Source: Anaerotignum sp. (lineage in GTDB: Bacteria; Bacillota; Clostridia; Lachnospirales; Anaerotignaceae). From it: a stretch of 28,139 nucleotides of DNA. The stretch spans positions 1 to 28,139 of the forward strand of contig JAHHTW010000026.1 of assembly GCA_020024265.1 (NCBI GenBank), written 5' to 3'. Shown here piece by piece: positions 1 to 8,468 of the stretch (the stretch's first letter is position 1; every line of letters begins with the position of its first letter). Made by a program: the position numbers and the translations under genes. Below the pieces are notes generated by a model, which worked only from the letters and a program-made list of their open reading frames with translations, was not told the origin of the DNA and ran no database searches.

Positions 1-52
1 GGGTCAAGGGAGGAACTCCCTTGTGGGGTGTTGGGGCAAAGCCCCAAGGTCT
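1..52 (-). repeat. Dispersed hairpin repeat module, upstream of walR
   Basis: This stretch is nearly the reverse complement of the left part of the repeat elements at 22119-22462 and 23155-23545. It holds two hairpins: CAAGGGAG/CTCCCTTG (5-12 with 16-23) and TTGGGGC/GCCCCAA just after. In the other copies the last stem pair of the first hairpin is C-G, here it is G-C, so both sides changed together. It ends about 29 bp before the walR -35 box. It may continue to the left of the window. Confidence 0.75.
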
Positions 53-80
53 TTTTCCCCTGAAGCTCTTTTGCAAGCTG

Positions 81-109
81 TTTACATTTCCTATAAAATT
101 GCGTATAAT
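81..109 (+). promoter_or_regulatory. Sigma-A promoter of the wal operon
   Basis: TTTACA at 81-86 and a perfect TATAAT at 104-109 are separated by 17 bp. The expected transcription start is near 116, giving a leader of about 36 nt before the walR ATG. Confidence 0.8.
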
Positions 110-151
110 AAAACCAACTTGAGCATACCAAGTGCGAAAGGGGACGAAATT

Positions 152-853
152 ATGGATAAAAAAATTCTAATTGTAGATGACGAAAAAAATATTGTCAATA
201 TCATCGCCTTTAATCTCAAAAAAGAAGGCTATACTGTAATCACAGCATCCGATGGCGAGGAAGGTGTCAAAAAAGCATTGTCCGAGGATCCGGATCTCAT
301 TCTCCTCGATATTATGATGCCCAAAATGGACGGCTATGAAGCCTGTCGCAAAATCCGTGAAAAGAAGCATACTCCCATCATTATGCTGACTGCACGTGCA
401 GAAGAAATTGATAAAGTACTGGGGCTGGAACTTGGCGCAGATGATTATGTCACAAAGCCCTTTGGTGTACGTGAACTGATCGCACGTGTCAAAGCCAATC
501 TGCGTAAGATTGCCGCACTCCAGCAGATCCAGAAGGACGGTACACAGCAAGAAGGATTTGGCAAACTAACCATTGACAGCGAACGCTATGAAGTCAAAAG
601 AGATGGCAATCCTGTCAGCCTGACATTGCGCGAGTTTGAGCTTTTGAAATTTCTGGTACAGCAAAAAGGTCAAATTTTTTCCCGTGAAACGCTGCTGGAA
701 AAGGTTTGGGGCTATGAATATTTCGGGGATGTGCGTACCGTAGATGTGACCATCCGCCGTTTGAGAGAAAAAATAGAGGAAGACCCCGGAAAACCGGTTT
801 ACATCCGTACCAAACGTGGAATCGGCTATTATTTTGATGACGAAAATGAATAA
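152..853 (+). CDS. walR: WalR/PhoP-type response regulator (OmpR family)
   Basis: 233-residue DNA-binding response regulator, the cytoplasmic output half of a two-component system; in Firmicutes WalR controls cell-wall hydrolase and envelope genes. The receiver domain (about 1-120) shows the acidic pair D9-D10, phosphoacceptor D53 (LLDIMMP), T80 and K102 (TKPF). A winged-helix C-terminal domain (about 135-230) has the OmpR signature of LTLREFELL, VWGYEY, RTVDVTIRRLREKI and RTKRGIGYYF. The reading frame is open upstream, but ATG 152 is chosen because AGGGG lies about 10 nt before it and the protein then starts MDKKILIVDDE, as expected. It is first in an operon with walK and yycH/yycI-like genes, which is why I call it WalR rather than PhoP; sequence alone does not fully separate the two. 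Confidence 0.88.
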   Translation: MDKKILIVDDEKNIVNIIAFNLKKEGYTVITASDGEEGVKKALSEDPDLILLDIMMPKMDGYEACRKIREKKHTPIIMLTARAEEIDKVLGLELGADDYVTKPFGVRELIARVKANLRKIAALQQIQKDGTQQEGFGKLTIDSERYEVKRDGNPVSLTLREFELLKFLVQQKGQIFSRETLLEKVWGYEYFGDVRTVDVTIRRLREKIEEDPGKPVYIRTKRGIGYYFDDENE

Positions 854-957
854 AACATACTCCCTTTGTTCCCAAAGAACATCCCTGCCGAAACCAACGT
901 CGCAATACCTGAAAACATGCCATACTATAGAATAAAGATCAAATGGGGTGCAAAAAT

Positions 958-2763
958 GTGCGCAGTATAAAATGGAAATTAATTGTGATGTATTTGGGTC
1001 TGGTACTGATTGTTATGATTGTCAGCGGTACCTATATCCTCCTGAGTCTTCGCAATATCGAAATGGATAAATCCCGCAGACAGCTGGAAATCTATGCAGA
1101 AAAAATACAAGAGCAGGTGATCGGTTCCGGCAATGCAGACAGCTTTCAGGAAAACCTGCAAAAAACCGTGACAAATGCCATCGGAATACAAGGCAATATA
1201 CTCAATGCGCAGGGGCAGACACTGGCTACCACCACCGCATTGCAGCCTCCCTTTCCGGAATATTCCGATCAGGCCATTATCTCCGGCATGAATGGCAGCG
1301 CCGCCTTTTCCTCCGGCAAAAAAAGCACCGATGCCTTCGGTCTTTTGCGTGAATGGCTGAGTTATGCCATGCCCATTACAAACGATCAAGGAGATGTCAC
1401 ATATATCATATACACCAGACTGGATGCCGGAGATATGCAAAGCAGCTTGGAACAGACCACAAAAACCATTGTGGCAGCCGTTGCCATTGCATTATTTTTT
1501 GCAGCCGTAATGAGCTATGTTTTTGCACAAACGCTGACAGGGCCTATTCTGGCATTGACAAAGGGCGCAAAAAATATGGCAGAGGGTAAGCTCAACCAAA
1601 GCCTGTCGGTACGCAGCAACGATGAAATCGGTCAGCTGACCAGCAGTTTTAACCATATGTCCTCAGAGCTGAAAAAAATGATGTCCGAAACCTCTACGCA
1701 AAAAAACAGACTGGAAATCATACTGCATAACATGAGCGACGGTGTGATTTCCTTTGCCGGAGATGGCAAGCTGATTTTGGCCAATACCGCAGCAGAGGAT
1801 ATGCTGCATATGGAGCATATGAATTTGAGCTTTTCACAATTCATAAACAAATTCGATATTACCTCCGGTGTATATTTTGACATGGGCAACGAGATGTCGC
1901 AAAACGTCACATTCCCTGTCGGCCAGCAATTCATCAATGCAACATTTTCTCCCTATTACAACATCCACAGCAAAGGAGATAAAAAAGATATTGAAGGTGT
2001 GGTTGTCGTATTGCAGGATGTCACCGAGCAGAAAAAACTGGATGATATGCGCAAAGAATTTGTGGCAAATGTTTCCCATGAATTGCGTACCCCTCTGACT
2101 ACTGTCAAAAGCTATACGGAAACACTGATGGATGGCGTATTGGATGACAGAGAAACTGCCATGGAGTTTCTTTCCATCATAGACAGCGAATCCGACCGTA
2201 TGGCATTTTTGGTACGTGATTTGTTGCAGCTTTCTCGCTTTGACAACAATCAGGTACGCTTACAGCTGACGGAAATCGAAATGAACGCATTTTTGGAAAC
2301 CACCGTACGTCAAAACAAAATCCATACAGAGGCAAAGCATCAAACGCTGTCCTTTGAGCCATATCCGCATCCGGTCATCATATATGGCGATCAGGATCGG
2401 GTATCACAGGTAATCAATAACATTGTAACCAATGCCATCAAATATAGCTTGGATCAGGCAAGCATTCATATTTTCATTACAGAAGATGAAAATTACTACA
2501 AAATTTCTGTCAAGGATACCGGTATGGGCATCACAAGAGAGGATCTGCCACGTATCTTTGAGCGTTTCTATCGTGTAGATAAGGCAAGAAGCCGTGCCAT
2601 GGGCGGCACCGGTCTGGGACTTGCCATTGCGAAAGAAATTATGGAGGGCCATAAGGGCAGGCTGACCGCAGAAAGCGAATACGGCAAGGGTACGACCATG
2701 ACCATGCACTTTCCCAAAACACGCCCCATACTGGAGTATGAGCAGGAGGAGCATACAACCTGA
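958..2763 (+). CDS. walK: WalK-type sensor histidine kinase
   Basis: 601-residue membrane sensor kinase, partner of the preceding regulator. Domain order: transmembrane helix (about 7-31), extracellular sensor domain (about 32-167), second transmembrane helix (about 170-192), HAMP linker (about 193-245), PAS domain (about 250-355), HisKA dimerisation domain with phospho-acceptor H374 in FVANVSHELRTPL, and HATPase with N box (NNIVTNAIKYS), G1 (DTGMGI), F box (IFERFYRVD) and G2 (GGTGLGLAI). This TM-sensor-TM-HAMP-PAS layout is that of WalK/VicK. An ATG at 943 is in frame, but GTG 958 is preferred: GGGG at 945-948 lies 9 nt before it and the protein then begins MRSIKWKL, the usual WalK N-terminus. 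It follows walR by 104 bp with no terminator seen. Confidence 0.9.
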   Translation: MRSIKWKLIVMYLGLVLIVMIVSGTYILLSLRNIEMDKSRRQLEIYAEKIQEQVIGSGNADSFQENLQKTVTNAIGIQGNILNAQGQTLATTTALQPPFPEYSDQAIISGMNGSAAFSSGKKSTDAFGLLREWLSYAMPITNDQGDVTYIIYTRLDAGDMQSSLEQTTKTIVAAVAIALFFAAVMSYVFAQTLTGPILALTKGAKNMAEGKLNQSLSVRSNDEIGQLTSSFNHMSSELKKMMSETSTQKNRLEIILHNMSDGVISFAGDGKLILANTAAEDMLHMEHMNLSFSQFINKFDITSGVYFDMGNEMSQNVTFPVGQQFINATFSPYYNIHSKGDKKDIEGVVVVLQDVTEQKKLDDMRKEFVANVSHELRTPLTTVKSYTETLMDGVLDDRETAMEFLSIIDSESDRMAFLVRDLLQLSRFDNNQVRLQLTEIEMNAFLETTVRQNKIHTEAKHQTLSFEPYPHPVIIYGDQDRVSQVINNIVTNAIKYSLDQASIHIFITEDENYYKISVKDTGMGITREDLPRIFERFYRVDKARSRAMGGTGLGLAIAKEIMEGHKGRLTAESEYGKGTTMTMHFPKTRPILEYEQEEHTT

Positions 2764-2796
2764 CGCTTTTTTTCACACCGCAGAAAAAAACGCAGT

Positions 2797-2851
2797 TGTT
2801 AGTAAACTGTAAGTACATTGTAACAGTATTGTAATATTTCTATGGTATGAT
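2797..2851 (+). promoter_or_regulatory. Promoter with four tandem WalR/PhoB-type half-sites
   Basis: Four direct half-sites, TGTTAG (2797), TGTAAG (2808), TGTAAC (2819) and TGTAAT (2830), are spaced exactly 11 bp apart. The last two fit the published WalR consensus TGTWAH-N5-TGTWAH without mismatch. A -10 box TATGAT (2846-2851) starts 10 bp after the last half-site and no good -35 box is present, which is the layout of promoters activated by OmpR/PhoB-family regulators. It would drive the secreted-protein gene and probably yycH and yycI. Confidence 0.7.
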
Positions 2852-2907
2852 CATTTTATGGTAATTTGTATCCAACGCTATGTGTGAAGTCAAGGGAGGT
2901 GACGGAG

Positions 2908-3345
2908 ATGAAACAAGCAAAAAAAAGAATACTGGGTTGCTTTATGGCTGCCTTTCTTTGTTTGGCACCCGTCAGCGCATGGGCAAGCGAAACCCCCATC
3001 ACCATCAGCAGCGGATTTGATCTGTCCTCAGAGGAAACCGAATCCACATTCGCCGAACGCCGTACAATATATGGTGAAGCGAAATACGGCACACAGATCT
3101 CGCTCTCTGTAGATCAGAAGGATGCTTGCGGAGAAATGCAGAATATCAGCACACAATCACTGTCCGTTGGCATCATGGGTATTTTTTCTGCTACGATTTC
3201 CCTGCAAGAAGGGTATAATTATATCACATTGACAGCAGAAAAAGATGGTTATACCCCCATCTCACATACCATGACCGTCAAACGTGTACCACAGCAAATT
3301 AAGTCCGAGCTGCAAAATCTAATCGTGCTGCCCGGTGTACAATAA
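2908..3345 (+). CDS. Small secreted beta-rich protein of unknown function
   Basis: 145 residues, no family recognised with certainty. A classic Sec signal peptide covers residues 1-26 (KKR, hydrophobic core, AWA cleavage site before SE). The mature part of about 119 residues has alternating hydrophobic/polar strands and ends with a segment like the last strands of a bacterial Ig-like or PEGA fold (EGYNYITLTAEKDGYTP, then HTMTVKRVP). ATG 2908 is chosen over an in-frame ATG at 2866 because GGGAGG at 2894-2899 lies 8 nt upstream and the signal peptide then starts properly. It lies between walK and yycH and has its own WalR-type promoter. Inference: an extracellular envelope protein, possibly a ligand or modulator of the sensor kinase. 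There is no lipobox or cell-wall anchor. Confidence 0.8.
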   Translation: MKQAKKRILGCFMAAFLCLAPVSAWASETPITISSGFDLSSEETESTFAERRTIYGEAKYGTQISLSVDQKDACGEMQNISTQSLSVGIMGIFSATISLQEGYNYITLTAEKDGYTPISHTMTVKRVPQQIKSELQNLIVLPGVQ

Positions 3346-3375
3346 TGCAAAAAATTTATCAGAAGCGGTGAGAAT

Positions 3376-4800
3376 ATGAAAGTAAACAGGATTACGAATT
3401 ATATCATTGTTGCTTTGGTCTTAGCCGCAATTTATCAGACACAAGAGTTATGGCTTGCCAAAGCAACAGGCCATAACTTTTTTCATGCGCTTTTTTCCAA
3501 AGAGGAGCATCGGCAAATGATGCAGCTTGGAGAACACGCACTGATGGATACCCGATATGCCATTGGCGACGGCACATCCAATTTCACACTCTACTATCCC
3601 GACCAAAGCGGCAGCAGCGATGCTTTGGAGGCAGCCAATCAGGTATTACAGGAAATATTATCCGAAAACATTGGCAAAAGCACAGAGCTGATGGATGCAG
3701 ACTGGAAAACCATGCTGCAAAAAAGCTGTATGGTCATACAATACGATTTCTTGATCCCCATGGATGATTATTTGGCAAACATCCGCAGCCTCAAAAATGG
3801 GCAGCCTCTGGAACAATTTGACTGCATCATACTCTCTCCGGGAAAATATACCGGAGAAGAAAGCCTTGCCTATCTGGTCAATACCCACGAAAATACGGCT
3901 GTATGCTATCAGGCGCAAAAAAGCAAATCTGCACCTGCGCTCTTTGAGCTTTTGACACGCAGCGAAAACGATATGGTATATATCTCCACAGGGCAGAAAA
4001 CAGGCTCTGCCGTTTTGCGGCACAATCTGTTCCTGCCACAGATTTCTCGTGTACCCTACGATTATCCCGTCATTGCACAGCAGGCGGCATTTGAAGAAAA
4101 TGATGCTTTGAGCCGTACACTTTTGGAAAATACCGCTGAGCATTTCTTTGCCAATTTTTCCGTAGATTGGAGCAGCAGGGATGAAAACGGAAATTTTATA
4201 TTCAGTGACAGCTCCGTTGTACTGAAATATTACCCGGCAAACCGTATATTGGAATATTATAACTATGACAATTACGGCAATGACAGCCAACAGGTTTCCT
4301 TGCTTGACGGTTATCAAATCTGTTCCCAATTCCTGAAAAACGATACCTCACTGCAAAACAGTATTTATTTATCGGCAATTGCAGAAAACGGCAGTGAGCG
4401 TATTTATTATTTTGATTATGCATTAGACAATCTGCCCATACTGCTTTCTGACGAAACCATAACGCAGATTGATATGCCGCATGCCATCTCAGTAACGGTG
4501 CAAAACCACTCTGTCAAAAAGTATCGACGCTATGCCGTCAACTTCCAAGCAACTCCATGGAGAGAGGAAATCACCGTACCATTTATTGATGCACTGGATC
4601 AGGCAAACCGTTTGTACCAGCAAACCATAGCCCCCAGAGAGATTGCAGAAGTGCAAAATATTTCTTTGGCATATGATGCCACACAGCCTTCACACATCTC
4701 GCTCAAATGGTTTGTCACACTCTATGACGAACTCTTTGCCATCCCTGTCAAGCAAACCGCAATGCCATCCGTACCCACGGGGCAGCTGCCAAACACATAG
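3376..4800 (+). CDS. yycH: YycH-like regulator of the WalRK system
   Basis: 474 residues, with one N-terminal membrane anchor (about 8-26) after a short positive end (MKVNRITN) and a large extracellular part. Similarity to YycH is recognised mainly from this topology, the length and the position directly between walK and a YycI-like gene; the primary sequence is divergent. In Bacillus, YycH and YycI sit in the membrane with WalK and restrain its activity; in Staphylococcus they activate it, so the sign here is unknown. The start is ATG 3376 with GGTGAG about 6 nt upstream, 30 bp after the secreted-protein gene. The next gene begins 12 bp after the stop, so the two are clearly cotranscribed. 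Confidence 0.7.
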   Translation: MKVNRITNYIIVALVLAAIYQTQELWLAKATGHNFFHALFSKEEHRQMMQLGEHALMDTRYAIGDGTSNFTLYYPDQSGSSDALEAANQVLQEILSENIGKSTELMDADWKTMLQKSCMVIQYDFLIPMDDYLANIRSLKNGQPLEQFDCIILSPGKYTGEESLAYLVNTHENTAVCYQAQKSKSAPALFELLTRSENDMVYISTGQKTGSAVLRHNLFLPQISRVPYDYPVIAQQAAFEENDALSRTLLENTAEHFFANFSVDWSSRDENGNFIFSDSSVVLKYYPANRILEYYNYDNYGNDSQQVSLLDGYQICSQFLKNDTSLQNSIYLSAIAENGSERIYYFDYALDNLPILLSDETITQIDMPHAISVTVQNHSVKKYRRYAVNFQATPWREEITVPFIDALDQANRLYQQTIAPREIAEVQNISLAYDATQPSHISLKWFVTLYDELFAIPVKQTAMPSVPTGQLPNT

Positions 4801-4812
4801 GAGGGAAAATCT

Positions 4813-5739
4813 ATGGAATGGGGTTATGCCAAAAAATTTGTCATTCTGCTTTTGCTTGCGCTCAATTGCCTGCTGTTTTTATTAAATGTACAGCAAAATC
4901 AAGAAAATATTACAACCGCACAGCAGGAAAAAGCGATTTTTGAAGTATTGTCCAAAAACGGCATTACGATGTATACCGATTTGCCTGAGGACGAAATGCC
5001 TATGAAGCGTTTGCTTTGTCATCTGCCGTCATACCATAAAGAGGATTTGGAACAGGCATTTTTCTTCGGACAAAAAACAACGGTAGAGCCATCGAAACAG
5101 CAAACCATATACCGCAACGATCTGGCAACACTCACACTCTCTGCCACAGGCGGACATGTTGTGTATCACAATGTTTCACCCAAGCTGTGTACACTGCCAC
5201 AGGACGAAGCAATGCATAAGGGCAAAGACTATATCAAACAATTGGACCCGCTTTTTGCGGACATGGAGCTTTTCGGTGTATTTGAAACGGAATGGGGCTG
5301 CCGGCTGGAATTTTTTGAACGCTTTGCAGACAAACCGGTATTTTCAAACTGTGTGATTGTCGATCTCACACAAGATGGCATCTGGCAGGTATGGTTTTCC
5401 AACTACCCTGTGGATGCGGAAAATGGTGAGGAAAAAGATATTTTTCTTGCCGATGAAGCACTGCTGACATTTTTGCGTGAAACACAAAAGCAAGTACAAA
5501 GTGAAACCATTGCCATTACACGCATAGAGCTGGGGTATGATATTGTCATGCAAAATGACAGCTATTCCACAGCGACCATATATGCCGTCCCCTGCTACCG
5601 CATTTATACATTGGAGAATACCGCTCCCTTTGTAGTCAATGCCTATACTGGGCAAAAAGCAGAACAAATACAGCCCTTTTACAAAAACAAAAGTACAAAA
5701 AATCCACAGGCATCGACGCTGTCAATCCCTGCACAGTAA
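4813..5739 (+). CDS. yycI: YycI-like membrane-anchored regulator of WalK
   Basis: 308 residues. The N-terminus MEWGYAKKFVILLLLALNCLLF matches the YycI pattern (MDWSKxKxIxIIxFLxLNxFL): a Trp near the start, then one transmembrane helix at about 7-26. The rest is an extracellular domain of the YycH/YycI type. Its ribosome binding site (GAGGG, 4801-4805) begins directly after the yycH stop codon, showing translational coupling. In Bacillus YycI forms a membrane complex with YycH and WalK. It is the last gene of the wal operon; the 131 bp after it hold the glgP regulatory region and no strong terminator, only a weak A+T stem before a T run at 5772-5780. Confidence 0.75.
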   Translation: MEWGYAKKFVILLLLALNCLLFLLNVQQNQENITTAQQEKAIFEVLSKNGITMYTDLPEDEMPMKRLLCHLPSYHKEDLEQAFFFGQKTTVEPSKQQTIYRNDLATLTLSATGGHVVYHNVSPKLCTLPQDEAMHKGKDYIKQLDPLFADMELFGVFETEWGCRLEFFERFADKPVFSNCVIVDLTQDGIWQVWFSNYPVDAENGEEKDIFLADEALLTFLRETQKQVQSETIAITRIELGYDIVMQNDSYSTATIYAVPCYRIYTLENTAPFVVNAYTGQKAEQIQPFYKNKSTKNPQASTLSIPAQ

Positions 5740-5784
5740 TCTGTATGTAAAAGAAGAACACTGCATAGGTTTCTTTTTTTATGA

Positions 5785-5832
5785 TATGATACCAAGGTAC
5801 AACACAGATACCGTTTTTCGTACCTTGGTATC
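5785..5832 (+). promoter_or_regulatory. Candidate glgP promoter -10 and 13-bp inverted repeat
   Basis: A perfect inverted repeat, GATACCAAGGTAC (5788-5800) and GTACCTTGGTATC (5820-5832), encloses 19 nt. A -10-like TATGAT lies at 5785-5790 with only a poor -35 (TGCATA, 5762-5767, 17-bp spacer), so the repeat would cover the transcription start. No T run follows, so it is not an ordinary terminator. It may be an operator or a leader hairpin for glgP. Confidence 0.5.
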
Positions 5833-5870
5833 GCATGACACAGAATGAAATTTGTAATTGGAGGTTTTTT

Positions 5871-8327
5871 ATGAATCAATGGATTGAAAAAGAACAACTC
5901 AAACAGATGATACGGGAAAATATCAAAACGCTGTACCGCAAAACACTGCCATCTGCAAATGCAGAGGAAATTTATCAGGCGGTTGTCTTTACCATTCGTG
6001 ACATCATTACGGACAAATGGATTCAAACACATGACGCATATGACAAAGCGGATGTCAAAGTTGTGTATTATCTTTCCATGGAATTTCTGATGGGGCGTTT
6101 TTTGGGCAACAGTCTGATCAATCTGCAAATGTACGACGAAATCAAAGAAGTTTTGCAGGAGCTTGACGTTGATTTGAACCGCATTGAGGACGCAGAACCG
6201 GACCCCGGACTTGGCAATGGCGGACTTGGCCGTCTTGCTGCCTGTTTTCTGGACTCCCTCTCTACATTGGAGCTTCCGGCATATGGCTGCGGCATTCGCT
6301 ATCACTACGGTATTTTCGAGCAGCAGCTCAACAAAGACGGGGAACAAATCGAAGCCCCCGACAACTGGCTGGAAAACGGCGACCCTTGGGGTATCCGCAG
6401 AAATGAGTACGCCACAGAAGTCAAATTTGGCGGCACGGTACGCACAGAGGCGAAACCGGACGGTTCCTACCGCTTCGTACAGGAAAATTATCAATCCGTC
6501 ATTGCAGTACCCTACGATTATCCGGTGCTGGGCTATGGCAACAATACGGTCAATACATTGCGCTTATGGGATGCGCAGCCCAAAACAAAGCTGGATTTGA
6601 ATTTCTTCAATCAAGGGGACTATCAGAAGGCTTCCGCACAGACACTTGCCGCAAACACATTGACAGATGTGTTATACCCTGCCGATGAGCATATGGCAGG
6701 TAAGGAGCTGCGTCTGCGTCAGCAGTATTTCTTTATCTCTGCGACCGTACAGCGTGTGGTGGCACGTTTTGCTGCAAAGCATACGGATTTTCATGATCTG
6801 CCCAATAAAGTTGCCTTCCAGCTCAATGATACCCATCCATCTGTCGCCGTTGCCGAGCTGATGCGTGTACTGGTGGATGTATATGATGTTCCTTGGAACG
6901 ATGCATGGGAAATCACACAAAAGGTATGCGGCTATACCAACCACACCATCATGTCCGAAGCGCTGGAAAAATGGCCTGTCGAGCTTTTCAGCCGTCTTCT
7001 GCCACGCATTTACCAAATTATAGAGGAAATCAACCGCCGCTACTGTTTGCAGCTGACAGAAAGATACGGCTACGATCCAAAAAAACTGCGCCAAATGGCA
7101 ATCATTGCAGATGGGCAAATCCGTATGGCATACCTTGCGATTGTAGGCAGCCATTCTGTCAACGGTGTTGCAGCGCTGCATACCGAAATATTAAAGCATC
7201 AAGAGCTGAAGGATTTCTATGCTTTATATCCGGAGCGTTTCAACAACAAGACAAACGGCATTACGCAAAGACGATGGCTGTTACATGCCAATCCCGCACT
7301 TGCGCAGCTGATTACAGACACCATTGGCAACGGCTGGATCAAAAACCTGAACGAACTGGAAAAACTCTTGCCCTATGCAGAGGATGCTGCTTTTTGTGAA
7401 CGCTTTATGCAGATCAAACAATCGAATAAAGCGGCGCTGGCGCAATATATTGCAAAGACAAAGGCCATTGCCATTCGTCCGGATTCGATATTTGACATTC
7501 AAATCAAAAGACTGCACGAATACAAAAGACAGCTTTTGAACATTCTGCATGTGATTGGTCGATACAACCAACTGAAAATGAATCCAAATCTGGATATGGT
7601 ACCACGCACATTTATTTTTGGTGCAAAGGCAGCCGCAGGGTATCATCGTGCAAAGCTGATTATCAAACTCATCAATGCAGTGGCACGTGTGGTAAACAAC
7701 GATGCATCCATAGATGGCAAGATCAAAGTAGTATTTATGGAAAATTATCGGGTATCCTTAGCAGAGCGTTTGATTCCAAGTGCGGATGTCAGCGAACAGA
7801 TTTCCACTGCGGGCAAGGAGGCTTCCGGCACAGGGAATATGAAATTCATGCTCAATGGTGCCATTACGATTGGTACGATGGATGGTGCGAATGTAGAGAT
7901 TTATGACGAAGTCGGAAAAGACAACATATTTATATTTGGCATGTCTGCCGACGAGGTACAACAAAAATACCAAGCGCCCTATGATCCATGGATGATTTAC
8001 AATACAAATCAAGAGATACGCATGGCACTGACCAGACTGATTGATGGGACGTTTGACCCAAATCCGGACACATTCCGTGAGATCTACGAAGCACTCTTAA
8101 ACGGCTACGGCAGCCGTGCAGACGAATACTTTGTACTGGCGGACTATGCGGACTATGCACGTGCGCAGCAGGATATTGATGCAGCATACCGCAACCAGGA
8201 AGCATGGGCAAAAATGGCGATATACAATGTGGCAAAGAGCGGAAAATTCTCCAGCGACAGAACCATTGAGCAGTATGCAGACGAGATCTGGGGCTTACAA
8301 CCGCTGCACATTACAGACAACGAGTGA
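5871..8327 (+). CDS. glgP: Glycogen/maltodextrin phosphorylase
   Basis: 818 residues, full length for the family (about 800-840). It removes terminal alpha-1,4-glucose units from glycogen or maltodextrin with phosphate, giving glucose-1-phosphate; it is cytoplasmic and depends on pyridoxal phosphate. The PLP-binding signature EASGTGNMKFMLNGA is intact with Schiff-base lysine K658, as are GNGGLGRLAACF (about 115-126), QLNDTHPS and the phosphate-site segment IQIKRLHEYKRQ (about 543-554). ATG 5871 is chosen over the in-frame ATG 5835, because GGAGG at 5860-5864 is 6 nt upstream. It has no other glycogen genes beside it, so it is probably a single-gene unit between the wal operon and the terminator at 8416. 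Confidence 0.97.
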   Translation: MNQWIEKEQLKQMIRENIKTLYRKTLPSANAEEIYQAVVFTIRDIITDKWIQTHDAYDKADVKVVYYLSMEFLMGRFLGNSLINLQMYDEIKEVLQELDVDLNRIEDAEPDPGLGNGGLGRLAACFLDSLSTLELPAYGCGIRYHYGIFEQQLNKDGEQIEAPDNWLENGDPWGIRRNEYATEVKFGGTVRTEAKPDGSYRFVQENYQSVIAVPYDYPVLGYGNNTVNTLRLWDAQPKTKLDLNFFNQGDYQKASAQTLAANTLTDVLYPADEHMAGKELRLRQQYFFISATVQRVVARFAAKHTDFHDLPNKVAFQLNDTHPSVAVAELMRVLVDVYDVPWNDAWEITQKVCGYTNHTIMSEALEKWPVELFSRLLPRIYQIIEEINRRYCLQLTERYGYDPKKLRQMAIIADGQIRMAYLAIVGSHSVNGVAALHTEILKHQELKDFYALYPERFNNKTNGITQRRWLLHANPALAQLITDTIGNGWIKNLNELEKLLPYAEDAAFCERFMQIKQSNKAALAQYIAKTKAIAIRPDSIFDIQIKRLHEYKRQLLNILHVIGRYNQLKMNPNLDMVPRTFIFGAKAAAGYHRAKLIIKLINAVARVVNNDASIDGKIKVVFMENYRVSLAERLIPSADVSEQISTAGKEASGTGNMKFMLNGAITIGTMDGANVEIYDEVGKDNIFIFGMSADEVQQKYQAPYDPWMIYNTNQEIRMALTRLIDGTFDPNPDTFREIYEALLNGYGSRADEYFVLADYADYARAQQDIDAAYRNQEAWAKMAIYNVAKSGKFSSDRTIEQYADEIWGLQPLHITDNE

Positions 8328-8352
8328 TCCAAAAAGCCTTAGGCGATCAGAC

Positions 8353-8378
8353 GACCTTGGAGGCTTTGCCCCAAGGTC
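8353..8378. repeat. Solo copy of the hairpin repeat module
   Basis: GACCTTGG (8353-8360) pairs with CCAAGGTC (8371-8378), with GGC/GCC pairing inside after one A-C mismatch. It matches the GACCTTGGGGCTTTGCCCC end module of the elements near vanZ. It sits in the gap between the convergent glgP and foldase genes. Confidence 0.6.
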
Positions 8379-8415
8379 TGCGGAAGTAGGAAATATTGGA
8401 AACAGCGGGAATATC

Positions 8416-8455
8416 AAAAAAACCGCAGGCACATATACTGTGACTGCGGTTTTTT
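8416..8455. terminator. Bidirectional terminator between glgP and the foldase gene
   Basis: The stem ACCGCAG/CTGCGGT (8422-8428 with 8444-8450) is flanked by an A7 run on the left and a T6 run on the right, so it works as an intrinsic terminator in both directions. It serves the two convergent genes that end on either side. Confidence 0.92.
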
Positions 8456-8468
8456 GATGCTCCATATA

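Noticed and set aside
152..853. Phosphate regulator PhoP rather than WalR
   Set aside because: The receiver and DNA-binding domains fit both, but the kinase PAS/HAMP layout and downstream yycH/yycI-like genes favour WalR. No pst or phoU gene is present.
5788..5832. Intrinsic terminator of the wal operon
   Set aside because: The 13-bp inverted repeat has a 19-nt loop and no T run after it; the T run at 5772-5780 comes before it.
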